From contig NZ_JAGPNM010000005.1 of the NCBI RefSeq assembly GCF_018831085.1, forward strand, positions 297,879-361,878: 64,000 nucleotides of DNA. The letters are read 5' to 3'. The DNA is from Rheinheimera oceanensis (GTDB lineage Bacteria > Pseudomonadota > Gammaproteobacteria > Enterobacterales > Alteromonadaceae). The translations under genes were made by a program, and so were the position numbers. The notes under the pieces are model-generated. The model was not told the DNA's origin and made no database searches. It saw only the letters and a program-made list of their open reading frames with translations. This document shows, piece by piece, positions 17,208 through 25,575 of the stretch (positions within the stretch are counted from its first letter, which is position 1; every line of letters starts with the position of its first letter).

Positions 17208-20200
17208 GCCAGCAACCGCTTGCTATAACCCGTTTTGCGCTGACACGGCCGGTTACCATTTGCATGATATTTTTATCAATGCTGGTGTTTGGTGTCATTG
17301 CCAGCCGTATGTTGCCGCTGGAGAAATTCCCCGGCATTGATATTCCGCAAATTTTTATTAATGTACCGTACAACAATGCTACGCCAACTGAAATTGAGCG
17401 GCTTATCACCCGGCCGCTGGAAGAGGCACTGGCCACGGTAACCGGGATTAAGCAAATGCGTTCCTGGTCAAATGAAAACAGCGCTGAGGTGTCGCTGGAA
17501 TTTAAATGGGAAGAAAACATTAACAGCAAAAGCATTGAGGTGCGCGAACGGTTAGACAGTATCCGTCATTTGCTGCCCAAAGATGTTGAGCGTGTGCTGG
17601 TATTTCAGTTTAACACCAACGATATGCCGATCTTTCAGCTGCGTATTTCCAGCGAACGCGACCTGGCGATGGCGTACGATCTGCTGGAGCGGCAAATAAA
17701 ACGGCCACTGGAGCGGGTGCAGGGCGTATCTAAAGTTGAGCTGTACGGTGTAGAAAAGCGCCAGGTGGTGATCCGGCTTAACCCCGATAAAATGCGCGCA
17801 CTGAATATAGATGCAGCAGCACTGGTAAGCACGCTGCAGGGCTATAACTTCGCCATGACCGCCGGAGAGCTGCGCAATATTGATAACAGTATTCTGGTAA
17901 AACCGGTAGGCGAGTACCGTGAGCTGGAAGAAATCGCTTCGTTACCGCTGCGCCCCGGCTTAAGTTTACGTGAAGTGGCTACAGTGCAACTGGAGCTGCC
18001 AAAACGTGAAGATGGCCGCCATCTGGATCAAACCTATGCCGTGGGCATGAATGTATATAAAGAGTCGGGCGCTAACCTGGTTGAAGTGGCCAAAGCTGCG
18101 CTGGCAGTAGTGCAGGCTGCAGACGACGATCCGGCCTTTAATGGCATCAGCCTGTACATTATGGACGACACCGCCAAAGGCGTAACAACTTCGCTGGCCG
18201 ATTTACTCAGCGCCGGTGGCGTAGGGGCGCTGTTATCCTTTGCCGTGCTGTATCTGTTTTTGCGTCATATTGGCACCACTATGGTGGTGGTACTGGCAGT
18301 GCCGGTATCTATTTGTATTGCACTGGGCATTATGTACTTCTTTGGCTATAGCTTAAATATTCTCAGCATGATGGGGCTGATGCTGGCAGTGGGTATGCTG
18401 GTTGATAACGCGGTAGTGGTAACGGAAAGTATTTTTCGTGAGCGCGCGGCCGGTGGTGATGTTAAAGCCGCCACTGCACGTGGTGTGCGCCGGGTAAGCC
18501 TGGCGGTAGTGGCCGGTACGGCAACTACTGCGATTGTATTTTTGCCGAATATTGTTGGCCAGAAAATGCAACTGACCATTTTTTTAGAGCACGTAGCTAT
18601 TGCCATTTGCCTGTGTCTGGCGGTTAGCTTGCTGATTGCCTTAACTCTGATCCCGCTTTTAACCACCCGCCTGACCATGCAACCGGTAAAACAACAACAG
18701 GTTGGTGCGCTGGAAGCGAAATACCGTAAAACACTGGGCTGGGTTATGTATCATCCGCGCTGGTCGGCGCTTATTGCTGTGTTGTTGCTTGGCAGCATAG
18801 TGGTACCTATGGGCGCGGTATCGGGCGGAGATAACGACAACGAAGATACCGACCGTATTTTTTTAAATTACAATGTGCAGGGTAATTATGCGTTGGCAGA
18901 AGTAGAAGCTGAAGTCAGCATTATGGAGGCCTATTTATATGCCAACAAAGACAAATTTGATATTGAGTCGGTTTACAGTTATTACCGGGCCGGTTATGCC
19001 AACTCGATTATTATTTTAAAACCACAGCTAAGCCAGCCTCTGGCGCAGCTAAAAGATGCTATCCGCAAAGACTGGCCTGCGCTGGTAAGGTCTAAACCGT
19101 CTTTTGGCTGGGGCAACAATGGCGGCATGCAGGTGCATTTGCTGGGCAGTTCTACTGAAGTACTGCTAAAACTGGCTGCCGATATTGAGCCTATGCTGGC
19201 TGCTGTTACCGGCTTGGAGGATGTCAGCTCTGAAATTGCGCTGGGCCAGCAGGAAATTCAGATCACCTTAAAGCTTGACCAACTGCAGCGCCACGGTTTA
19301 AACGCACAGCAGGTGGCTAATGCCGTATCGCTGGCGCTGCGTGGTACCAACCTGCGTACCTTTCGCAGTGCCGAGCAGGGGGAACTGTTAATGCGGGTGC
19401 TGTACGATGAAAAGGTAAGCCATTCGCTGGCTGAATTGTCGGCATTGCCAATCCTGACCAAAGACGATGTTGTTATCAGCTTACAACAACTGGCTGAACT
19501 GACAATTGCCCCGAGGCTGGATCAAATTCGCCGCTTTGACCGTCAAACCGGCATCGCCATCAGAATGAATCTGGCGAAAGATTATAAAATGGATACGGCA
19601 CGTGAAGACATTAAAAAGGTGATGGATAAGCTGGCATTGCCGCCGGGCTATCGCTGGTCGTTTCAGGGCAGTTTTCAGCAACAGGATGAATCGCAGCAGG
19701 TGATGATGGTTAATATGTTACTGGCTGTGGCTATGATCTACCTGGTAATGGCGGCGTTATTTGAATCCCTGCTGTTACCTACAGCCGTAATAGGCTCGTT
19801 GTTGTTCTCGCTGGTAGGCGTGTTCTGGACCTTTATGTTTACCGGCACCACCATGGGCATTATGGGTATGATAGGCATGCTGGTGCTGATGGGCATAGTG
19901 GTAAATAACGGCATAGTGCTGGTAGACAGGATCAATCAGGACAGACAAGAGCAACCGGAAGCAACATTGCGTGAGCTGATTATCAGTGCCAGCGAATCAC
20001 GGTTACGGCCAATACTGATGACCGTATCTACCACCGTTTTGGGCTTATTACCGCTGGCTATGGGGGGCACCCAAATAGGCGGTGACGGCCCAAGCTATGC
20101 ACCAATGGCCATTGCTATTATCGGTGGCTTGCTGTTTTCAACCCTGACCAGTTTAGTGCTGGTGCCACTGACATACTGGGGCCTGGTTAACCTTATCAAC

Positions 20201-20257
20201 ACCTGGGCCAGCTGGCGTGCCAATGCCAAACGCTGGGCGGATAAAGTATGGGCCTGA
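17204..20257 (+). CDS. RND multidrug efflux permease subunit 2
   Basis: 1017-aa RND permease starting inside the stop of the first (ATGA overlap). N-terminus 'ITRFALTRPVTICMIFLSMLVFG', TM4 motif 'LAVGMLVDNAVVVTES' with the relay Asp, and the matching C-terminal half motif 'GIVVNNGIVLVDRINQ'. It is clearly a separate paralogue of subunit 1, not a recent duplicate. The pair is co-translated, favouring a mixed trimer. No TolC gene follows; the operon ends before the manganese riboswitch. Confidence 0.93.
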   Translation: MSQQPLAITRFALTRPVTICMIFLSMLVFGVIASRMLPLEKFPGIDIPQIFINVPYNNATPTEIERLITRPLEEALATVTGIKQMRSWSNENSAEVSLEFKWEENINSKSIEVRERLDSIRHLLPKDVERVLVFQFNTNDMPIFQLRISSERDLAMAYDLLERQIKRPLERVQGVSKVELYGVEKRQVVIRLNPDKMRALNIDAAALVSTLQGYNFAMTAGELRNIDNSILVKPVGEYRELEEIASLPLRPGLSLREVATVQLELPKREDGRHLDQTYAVGMNVYKESGANLVEVAKAALAVVQAADDDPAFNGISLYIMDDTAKGVTTSLADLLSAGGVGALLSFAVLYLFLRHIGTTMVVVLAVPVSICIALGIMYFFGYSLNILSMMGLMLAVGMLVDNAVVVTESIFRERAAGGDVKAATARGVRRVSLAVVAGTATTAIVFLPNIVGQKMQLTIFLEHVAIAICLCLAVSLLIALTLIPLLTTRLTMQPVKQQQVGALEAKYRKTLGWVMYHPRWSALIAVLLLGSIVVPMGAVSGGDNDNEDTDRIFLNYNVQGNYALAEVEAEVSIMEAYLYANKDKFDIESVYSYYRAGYANSIIILKPQLSQPLAQLKDAIRKDWPALVRSKPSFGWGNNGGMQVHLLGSSTEVLLKLAADIEPMLAAVTGLEDVSSEIALGQQEIQITLKLDQLQRHGLNAQQVANAVSLALRGTNLRTFRSAEQGELLMRVLYDEKVSHSLAELSALPILTKDDVVISLQQLAELTIAPRLDQIRRFDRQTGIAIRMNLAKDYKMDTAREDIKKVMDKLALPPGYRWSFQGSFQQQDESQQVMMVNMLLAVAMIYLVMAALFESLLLPTAVIGSLLFSLVGVFWTFMFTGTTMGIMGMIGMLVLMGIVVNNGIVLVDRINQDRQEQPEATLRELIISASESRLRPILMTVSTTVLGLLPLAMGGTQIGGDGPSYAPMAIAIIGGLLFSTLTSLVLVPLTYWGLVNLINTWASWRANAKRWADKVWA

Positions 20258-20265
20258 TGATTTAT

Positions 20266-20288
20266 GGTGTGTTGATGTGGGCAAACCG
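20266..20288. repeat. Partial copy of the 13.8-kb repeat
   Basis: 23 bp matching 13842-13864 at 20 positions (GGTGTGTTGATGTGGG then CAAACCG), located 9 bp after the second permease gene. The rest of the element is absent. Confidence 0.5.
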
Positions 20289-20351
20289 TGTCATGTGGGA
20301 GGTGGCAGATTAGCGCTTTACAGCAGCGCGCAAACTCACTAGAATGCGCGC

Positions 20352-20510
20352 TGCCTTAAGGGAGTAATCTACGGTGTGGTTAACACACCGGGTTGCGGTC
20401 AACATACTTGTGCCTCAATGCACATGGCCGTAACGTTCAGAGCCTGCTTTGAATTGATGAGACTTAAGACACACTACCGGCCCAAAGCGGGAGCCGGTGT
20501 TGTGTCTTAT
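20352..20510 (+). promoter_or_regulatory. yybP-ykoY manganese riboswitch
   Basis: The leader of the Mn exporter gene contains the conserved loop elements of this class: GGGAGTA at 20360-20366 and GTCAACATACT at 20398-20408. A closing helix P1 is formed by CTTAAG (20355-20360) with CTTAAG (20463-20468). The 3' strand of P1 is also the 5' base of a strong hairpin (TAAGACACA 20465-20473 with TGTGTCTTA 20501-20509, and ACCGGC/GCCGGT inside), so the two folds exclude each other. Mn2+ binding would hold P1 and prevent the hairpin, switching expression on. Whether control is by termination or translation is unclear because the tract after the hairpin is only partly U-rich. Confidence 0.88.
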
Positions 20511-20536
20511 GTTTATGTCCCGCTAAGGTGCAGTTG

Positions 20537-21115
20537 ATGGAAGCCTTTTTATCCTCTTTTACCGCCGTAGCTATTGCTGAAATTGGCGATAAAACCCAGC
20601 TACTCTCTTTATTTCTTGCTGCCAGATTTCGCTCTAAAAGCGCAATTATTGCCGGTATTCTAGTGGCTACTTTGCTTAATCATGCTGCTTCGGCCTGGTT
20701 AGGGGTCTGGATAGCGCAGTTTATTCCGCCAGGCTGGCAAAACTGGCTGCTGGGTGGCTCTTTCATTGTTGTGGCGCTGTGGCTGTTAATTCCTGACAAA
20801 GATGACAGCGGTGATTCCAATGTACTGCGGTTTGGCGCTTTTGCTGCCAGCTGCATTTTGTTTTTTCTGGCCGAAATTGGCGATAAAACCCAAATAGCTA
20901 CTGTAATACTGGCCGCCAGTTTTGAAAATGCGGTATGGATGGTTATTGTTGGCACTACGCTGGGTATGCTGGCTGCCAATGTGCCTGTAGTGTATGCCGG
21001 TAGTTGGTTATTGCAGAAAATATCGCTGCACTGGGCGCGCCGGGCTGCCTGCGCAGTATTTATGCTGCTCGGGTTTTATATTATCTGCTCTGACCAGCTT
21101 ATGATGTTAGGGTAA
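20537..21115 (+). CDS. mneA: Manganese exporter, UPF0016/GDT1 (TMEM165) family
   Basis: 192 aa from ATG 20537, with AAGGTG 6 nt upstream; the GTG at 20528 lies in that ribosome site and is less likely. Two copies of the family signature E-x-G-D-K-T, at residues 15-20 (EIGDKTQLL) and about 113-118 (EIGDKTQIA), sit in helices of the two inverted halves, six hydrophobic segments in all. V. cholerae MneA of this family exports Mn2+. A Mn-sensing riboswitch directly upstream independently supports manganese export. Confidence 0.92.
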   Translation: MEAFLSSFTAVAIAEIGDKTQLLSLFLAARFRSKSAIIAGILVATLLNHAASAWLGVWIAQFIPPGWQNWLLGGSFIVVALWLLIPDKDDSGDSNVLRFGAFAASCILFFLAEIGDKTQIATVILAASFENAVWMVIVGTTLGMLAANVPVVYAGSWLLQKISLHWARRAACAVFMLLGFYIICSDQLMMLG

Positions 21116-21194
21116 ATAGCTGTTTAGCGCATTGAAGCTGTTGATTAAGCTTGTATTTACCGATATGTTACTTAACGAAACTGTTGAGTCAGCT

Positions 21195-21321
21195 TATACC
21201 CGTCATCCTTGACGCTGCAGCGGTGTTGGCCACCTTCACGAACCCCAATCGCATAGACAGCTATGCTCATGGGGATTCATTCAGTTGCCGCCTATCTGCA
21301 TCCTCAATGATTTTGGGTATA
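21195..21321. repeat. Dispersed palindromic intergenic repeat, copy 2
   Basis: 127 bp bounded by TATACCC and GGGTATA, aligning to copy 1 (237-365) in inverted orientation. Shared blocks include GGTGTTGGC, CCCCAATC-CATAG, CTATGCTCATGGGGA and TTGCCGCCTA. It fills much of the gap after the Mn exporter gene; the rest of that gap (21116-21382) holds only the next promoter. Confidence 0.8.
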
Positions 21322-21382
21322 ACACTGGGTTGACGCTGGTTTTATTAAAAATAACAATAGCTGAAGTAAAGGAGACTAAGTC

Positions 21383-21733
21383 ATGAATGACTTTAATGCA
21401 GTGCCGGCAGTCAATTCGTCAACAGCAAAGCTGGTGTATATTTTATATCTGGTAGGCCTGGTATTTGGTATTACCGGTATTATCGGCGTTATCATTGCTT
21501 ATGTTAATAAAGAAGATGGCCCGGAGTGGTTGCAAAGCCATTATCGCTTTCAAATCCGTACTTTCTGGATGGGGCTGGTATTTTTAATTGCCGCAGCAGT
21601 ACTGACTGTCGTGCTGATTGGCTGGCTGGTTTGGCTGTTTTGGGTAGTCTGGTTAATTATCCGCAGCGTTAAAGGGCTAAAACAGCTGGAAAAACAAGAG
21701 CCGGTGCTGGACGAACAAAGCTGGATGTTTTAA
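21383..21733 (+). CDS. DUF4870 family membrane protein
   Basis: 116 aa with three hydrophobic segments (about 17-41, 62-80 and 82-98) and the motif 'EWLQSHYRFQIRTFW' between the first two, typical of the DUF4870/COG3671 family. It is an inner-membrane protein of unknown function. AAGGAG lies at good spacing before the ATG, and a strong intrinsic terminator follows, so it is a single-gene unit. Confidence 0.82.
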   Translation: MNDFNAVPAVNSSTAKLVYILYLVGLVFGITGIIGVIIAYVNKEDGPEWLQSHYRFQIRTFWMGLVFLIAAAVLTVVLIGWLVWLFWVVWLIIRSVKGLKQLEKQEPVLDEQSWMF

Positions 21734-21745
21734 GCATCTAACATT

Positions 21746-21776
21746 AAAAAGCGAAGCCGGGTGCTTCGCTTTTTTG
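21746..21776. terminator. Bidirectional rho-independent terminator
   Basis: AAAAA, stem GCGAAGC / GCTTCGC with a 5-nt loop, then TTTTTT. The A and T runs on opposite sides let it terminate both the DUF4870 gene and the converging COG3235 gene. Confidence 0.92.
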
Positions 21777-21784
21777 TGCCTGCT

Positions 21785-22432
21785 TTAACGCTCAGGTGAT
21801 AAATACTCCCTGTCATAAAAGGTGCGCAACCAGTGTGGCCGGTAAATGGCCATCAGCGTTATTGCACTGCCATTTAGCAGGGCTTCGGGAAACCAGATCA
21901 GCAGCGCTAATAGCCAGTAATCATTGGCTATAATATGCCAGCTGTAGCGCCCTTCGAGGCCAAACCACAGTGATGTCAGGCTAATTTGCAGTACTATCGT
22001 TAGTGCCGCTGTAAGAAAGCCTGCGACAAAAATATACACAAACAGGTGCCTTACTAAGTAGCGGTAGCTGGCTAAAAACAAGGTATAACTAAATAAGCCA
22101 GGCAGAATAAAGCTGGTCAGCGCATATAAACCGGCATCTGCCCAGTGCAGTTTGCCAAAACCAATCAGTAACAGCATTGGCAGCAGGCAAATCCAGATAG
22201 CAATTCGCCAGCCATGGCAGAGTACCAGCGTAGTCAGCAGCAAAAAATGCAAATTCAGCCCGTCTTTAATACCGGCCTGCACACTCCACAATAAACTCAG
22301 TACAACGGCTGAGGCTAAAACAAAATGCTGATAACCCGGCTCGGCTTTCAGTTTGGGTAAAAACTCGCGTGGATAAAAGTACAGTAAAACGGCCAATGCA
22401 CTCAGGGTGCCTGCAATTTGCCAACTGGTCAT
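21785..22432 (-). CDS. CbiM-like/COG3235 integral membrane protein (energy-coupling-type permease)
   Basis: 215 aa with about six or seven hydrophobic helices. The 'WADAGLYALTSFILPGLFSY' and 'ANDYWLLALLIWFPEALLNGSAITLMAIYRPHW' stretches fit the COG3235 group, distantly related to CbiM substrate-capture subunits of ECF cobalt/nickel transporters. CbiM's N-terminal metal-binding histidine is not visible, and no ATPase or T component is nearby, so metal transport is only a guess. It follows a 63-aa membrane protein on the same strand 53 bp upstream. Confidence 0.7.
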   Translation of the reverse strand: MTSWQIAGTLSALAVLLYFYPREFLPKLKAEPGYQHFVLASAVVLSLLWSVQAGIKDGLNLHFLLLTTLVLCHGWRIAIWICLLPMLLLIGFGKLHWADAGLYALTSFILPGLFSYTLFLASYRYLVRHLFVYIFVAGFLTAALTIVLQISLTSLWFGLEGRYSWHIIANDYWLLALLIWFPEALLNGSAITLMAIYRPHWLRTFYDREYLSPER

Positions 22433-22485
22433 CGTTTGGTATTCCGCCGTAATAACACGGGTTAATTGTAACGGCTGTTTGCTAC

Positions 22486-22677
22486 TCAGTCATCGCTGTT
22501 ATGGTCAGAATACTCCAGATAACGGCCAGCCCCCAGTGCTGTGCTGATCAGCAACACTGGTATGGCAACAAAGTGCATCATCAGCGATAACTCTGCGGCA
22601 AAGTTGATCCAGAAAATCACCAGCCAGCTCATCAGCCATGTGGCTATAGCCAGCCATTTTGTTGTAAGGCTACTCAT
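22486..22677 (-). CDS. Small two-helix membrane protein
   Basis: 63 aa from ATG 22677, preceded by a perfect AGGAGG; an in-frame start six codons earlier would overlap that site. Two hydrophobic helices (about 8-26 and 33-50) and an acidic tail EYSDHNSDD. No family recognised. It is probably co-transcribed with the COG3235 gene 53 bp downstream, so it may be a partner subunit; this is inferred from position. Confidence 0.65.
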   Translation of the reverse strand: MSSLTTKWLAIATWLMSWLVIFWINFAAELSLMMHFVAIPVLLISTALGAGRYLEYSDHNSDD

Positions 22678-22799
22678 ACTGCCTCCTGCTTGCATTATTT
22701 AGGTCACGGCTATTCTAGTTCTTGCCTTTGCAGTAATGCAGTGTCACTATTGATAAAAATAAGGTGAATAGTGACAAATTGCCTGCACAGGATAAACCG

Positions 22800-23825
22800 A
22801 TGAAACAGATTGCCATTCTGGCTAACCACAACAGTATCTGCAGCGATGTATTTGCGCTGCTGGATTATTTTGAATATTGCAACGTGCTGTGGGCATTGCA
22901 GCAGCAAACTGTAGCGCCGCTGTTTCATTGTTATCTGGTGTCGCCAGATGGTACGGCGCTTAAATTAAAGCCGGGTGTGGAATTAGCGGTACAGCCGCAT
23001 CCGTGGCAGCAAGCCGATGCGCTGATTCTGGTGCCGGCTTATGCATACCGGCGCACTGAACTGGCGGCGCTGGCCGCACAATCAAATGCCTATTACCCTG
23101 GTTTACATCAGGCGGCAGAGCGGGGCAGTTTAATTGCTGCCAGCTGTACCGGTACTTATATACTGGCAGGCAGTGGCTTGCTGGATCACCGCAAAGCCAC
23201 CAGCAGCTGGTTTTTTAAAGATATATTTAAAAGTTTGTACCCCAATGTGCATTTGCAGCTGAACAAGCTGCTGGTGCAGGATGGCAACCTGCTAACTGCC
23301 GGGGCTACCACCTCTTATATTAATTTATGCCTGGCGCTAACCGAACAGTTGGCCGGCGAGCAGTTTGCCCGGCAGATGGCAAAAATTATGCTGACCGATC
23401 CCAACCGTACCTCGCAGGTACCTTATATGGATTTATCTGTTGGCTTGCAGCATAACGACTCATTAGTAGTGCAAATACAAAGCTACCTTAGCCAGCATCT
23501 GGCGCAGCCTTTTGTACTGGATCAGCTGGCAGAGCAGTTTCACCTGACCAAGCGCACCTTACTACGCCGTTTTAAAACCGCACTAAATGACACACCACTG
23601 AATTATTTGCAGCGCTTACGGGTAGAGCAGGCCAAGCGCTTGCTGGAAACCACTAACCAGCCAATAGAGCAGATAGTACTGCAAGTGGGCTACGAAGATG
23701 TCAGCTCGTTTCGCAAGTTATTTATTAACTACACCGAACTTACCCCCAGCCAATACCGGCAAAAGTTTATGCTGGGCGACACCTTTCACTGCTGCCCGAC
23801 AGAGCACCTTGTTGCAGAAGCCTGA
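22800..23825 (+). CDS. GlxA-like AraC-family transcriptional regulator
   Basis: 341 aa. The N-terminal 190 residues have a DJ-1/PfpI fold with 'LIAASCTGTYILAGSGLLDHRKATSSW' around the nucleophile-elbow cysteine. The C-terminal 100 residues form a double helix-turn-helix AraC domain ('LAEQFHLTKRTLLRRFKTAL' and 'IEQIVLQVGYEDVSSFRKLF'). ATG 22800 has CACAGGA 8 nt upstream; an earlier GTG at 22764 is possible. Such regulators sense small amine or nitrogen compounds, but ligand and targets here are unknown. Confidence 0.88.
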   Translation: MKQIAILANHNSICSDVFALLDYFEYCNVLWALQQQTVAPLFHCYLVSPDGTALKLKPGVELAVQPHPWQQADALILVPAYAYRRTELAALAAQSNAYYPGLHQAAERGSLIAASCTGTYILAGSGLLDHRKATSSWFFKDIFKSLYPNVHLQLNKLLVQDGNLLTAGATTSYINLCLALTEQLAGEQFARQMAKIMLTDPNRTSQVPYMDLSVGLQHNDSLVVQIQSYLSQHLAQPFVLDQLAEQFHLTKRTLLRRFKTALNDTPLNYLQRLRVEQAKRLLETTNQPIEQIVLQVGYEDVSSFRKLFINYTELTPSQYRQKFMLGDTFHCCPTEHLVAEA

Positions 23826-23847
23826 AAAATAATTTTAGCATTAGCTT

Positions 23848-23904
23848 GCACCTATAGATTACATCTGTAATATTAAATGTATTACAGATGTAATCTATAG
23901 GTGC
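23848..23904. promoter_or_regulatory. Perfect 25-bp inverted repeat containing two BlaI/MecI-type operators
   Basis: The arms 23848-23872 and 23880-23904 are perfectly complementary with a 7-bp loop. Each arm contains a TACA-NN-TGTA dyad (TACATCTGTA and TACAGATGTA), the recognition pattern of BlaI/MecI repressors. The right arm ends 3 bp before the blaI-like ATG and contains its AGGTG ribosome site, so a transcript covering the whole element would fold into a 25-bp hairpin hiding that site. It could also terminate the upstream AraC gene. Confidence 0.85.
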
Positions 23905-23907
23905 TTT

Positions 23908-24288
23908 ATGATCGAAATCAGCAATGCCGAACTTAGTGTGATGCAGGTACTGTGGCAGCGTCAGCCGCTAAGCGCCAATGAGGTGGTTGCGGCACTGGGC
24001 AATGACAAAGACTGGCATGAAAAAACGGTAAAAACACTGCTGAACCGGCTGGTAAGCAAAGGTGCACTGGGCTTTGATAAAGATGGCCGGGCTTATTTAT
24101 ATTACCCTCTTATTGCCGAGCAGGACTATCAGCTTGAGCAAAGCCGCTCTTTTGTTGAACGGATATTTGCCGGCCGTGTCGCGCCGCTGGTAGCGGGGTT
24201 TGCCAGGCAGAACAAACTTAATGCTGACGATGTGCAGCAGCTAAAGCAATTAATTGCTGATTGGGAGCAGGAGCAGCACCATGACTGA
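23908..24288 (+). CDS. BlaI/MecI/CopY family transcriptional repressor
   Basis: 126 aa. The winged-helix domain fills the first 75 residues ('ISNAELSVMQVLWQRQPLSANEVV...WHEKTVKTLLNRLVSKGALG'), a clear Penicillinase_R signature, with a dimerisation tail. It is overlapped by 8 nt by an M56 peptidase gene, the classical repressor/antirepressor pair. The two TACA-NN-TGTA dyads right before the start imply autoregulation of this operon. No beta-lactamase gene is nearby, so the response is probably to another envelope signal. Confidence 0.93.
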   Translation: MIEISNAELSVMQVLWQRQPLSANEVVAALGNDKDWHEKTVKTLLNRLVSKGALGFDKDGRAYLYYPLIAEQDYQLEQSRSFVERIFAGRVAPLVAGFARQNKLNADDVQQLKQLIADWEQEQHHD

Positions 24289-25477
24289 TTACTTGTTGCA
24301 TGTGTCGGTGCCGTTATCGCTACTGCTGATAATTTTACTGCTAGCCCAGCAATATCTGCTTAAGCCCCTTGGTGCCCGTACCCTATATGCATTGTGGGTT
24401 GCCGTGCCGCTTCTGCTGCTTTGTGCTGCTATTACCCCGTTACTGCCAAAGGTTATTGAGGCGGGCGCCATTTTGCGCTATCAGGTAGGAATACAGCAGG
24501 TCGCGGCAGCAGCAGATGATATTAACTGGCTGTTTTGGTTATGGCTTAGCGGGGTAATGCTGTGCAGCGGCTTTTTACTGCTTAGCTATATCAGCAGCCG
24601 CGCTCAGTTCAACCGCGCAGTGCCGCTTAGTGGCAGTATTATGCCTGCATATTGCCGTCAGGCAGATAACAGCAGCGGGCCTTATATCACCGGCTTAATT
24701 ACGCCACGAATTGTGCTGCCGCATGACTTTTTCAGCCGCTTTGATGCCACCCAGCAGCAGCTTATTTTGCAACACGAGCTGACACACTGGCGCCGCGGCG
24801 ATTTACATCTGAATTACCTTGCTTTGGTGCTTGTTAGCCTGTTTTGGTTTAACCCCTTGGTGTGGCTGGCGTATCGCCAATACCGCCATGCACAAGAACT
24901 GGCCTGCGATGCACTGGTAACAAAAGATGCCAGCAAGGCAGAAAGAATTGCTTATGGTTATGCCTTACTAAGCAGTACACAGCAGCCATCAGCAAACTGG
25001 TGGCCGCTTACTCATCACTATGGAGACTTTAATACTATGAAACAACGTATTACGCAATTACAGCGGCAGCAAGGTATCAGCAAAACAGCGGTATTAGCTG
25101 TTATGGCACTGGTAGTAAGTGCGACAGTATTATTACAACAACCGGTTATGGCTGGTGTTAGCAAAACACAACAGCTTGCTGCGGTTATGCGCATTGAACC
25201 GCGTTATCCAATACAAGCTGCGGAGCAGGGGATTTCAGGTTATGTGCAGATTAAATTTGATGTCGATGCACAAGGCAAAGTGAGTAACGCCAGTGTCGTG
25301 AAATCGAGTCCTGAAAAGGTATTTGATAAAGAGGCATTACGTGCGCTGGAGCAATGGCAATACACGGCAACCGGAAAAGTGCATAAAGACCAGTTCGTAC
25401 AGCTGGATTTTGAGCTTGACATAGTGCAAGCCGGTATAGAACGGGTTAGCGTAACTCCGGCAGCGAAAAAGGGCTGA
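24281..25477 (+). CDS. BlaR1-like M56 membrane metallopeptidase fused to a TonB C-terminal domain
   Basis: 398 aa from ATG 24281 (AGGAG upstream), overlapping the repressor gene by 8 nt. Four membrane helices bracket an M56 domain with zinc motif HELTH (His165, Glu166, His169). Instead of BlaR1's penicillin-binding sensor, the C-terminus (about 306-385, 'RIEPRYPIQAAEQGISGYVQIKFDVD') is a TonB energy-transduction domain. By family analogy the peptidase would cleave the BlaI-type repressor on a periplasmic cue; the TonB domain may sense or contact outer-membrane proteins. The signal is unknown. Confidence 0.88.
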   Translation: MTDYLLHVSVPLSLLLIILLLAQQYLLKPLGARTLYALWVAVPLLLLCAAITPLLPKVIEAGAILRYQVGIQQVAAAADDINWLFWLWLSGVMLCSGFLLLSYISSRAQFNRAVPLSGSIMPAYCRQADNSSGPYITGLITPRIVLPHDFFSRFDATQQQLILQHELTHWRRGDLHLNYLALVLVSLFWFNPLVWLAYRQYRHAQELACDALVTKDASKAERIAYGYALLSSTQQPSANWWPLTHHYGDFNTMKQRITQLQRQQGISKTAVLAVMALVVSATVLLQQPVMAGVSKTQQLAAVMRIEPRYPIQAAEQGISGYVQIKFDVDAQGKVSNASVVKSSPEKVFDKEALRALEQWQYTATGKVHKDQFVQLDFELDIVQAGIERVSVTPAAKKG

Positions 25478-25505
25478 TACTGTAGCGAAATCAGTTGGAT
25501 AAAAG

Positions 25506-25560
25506 TGCAATAAAGCAGCGTTTACACCGCAGTGCCGTTTAATGGCGCTGCTTTATTGCA
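25506..25560. terminator. 15-bp inverted repeat between convergent genes
   Basis: Perfect arms TGCAATAAAGCAGCG / CGCTGCTTTATTGCA with a 25-nt loop, followed by TTT on the plus strand and CTTTT on the minus strand. Likely a bidirectional terminator for the M56 and dioxygenase genes. Confidence 0.65.
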
Positions 25561-25575
25561 TTTAAGCATGGGAGG

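Noticed and set aside
21151..21333. 60-aa frame after the Mn exporter
   Set aside because: It is mostly the second copy of the intergenic repeat and has no ribosome site.
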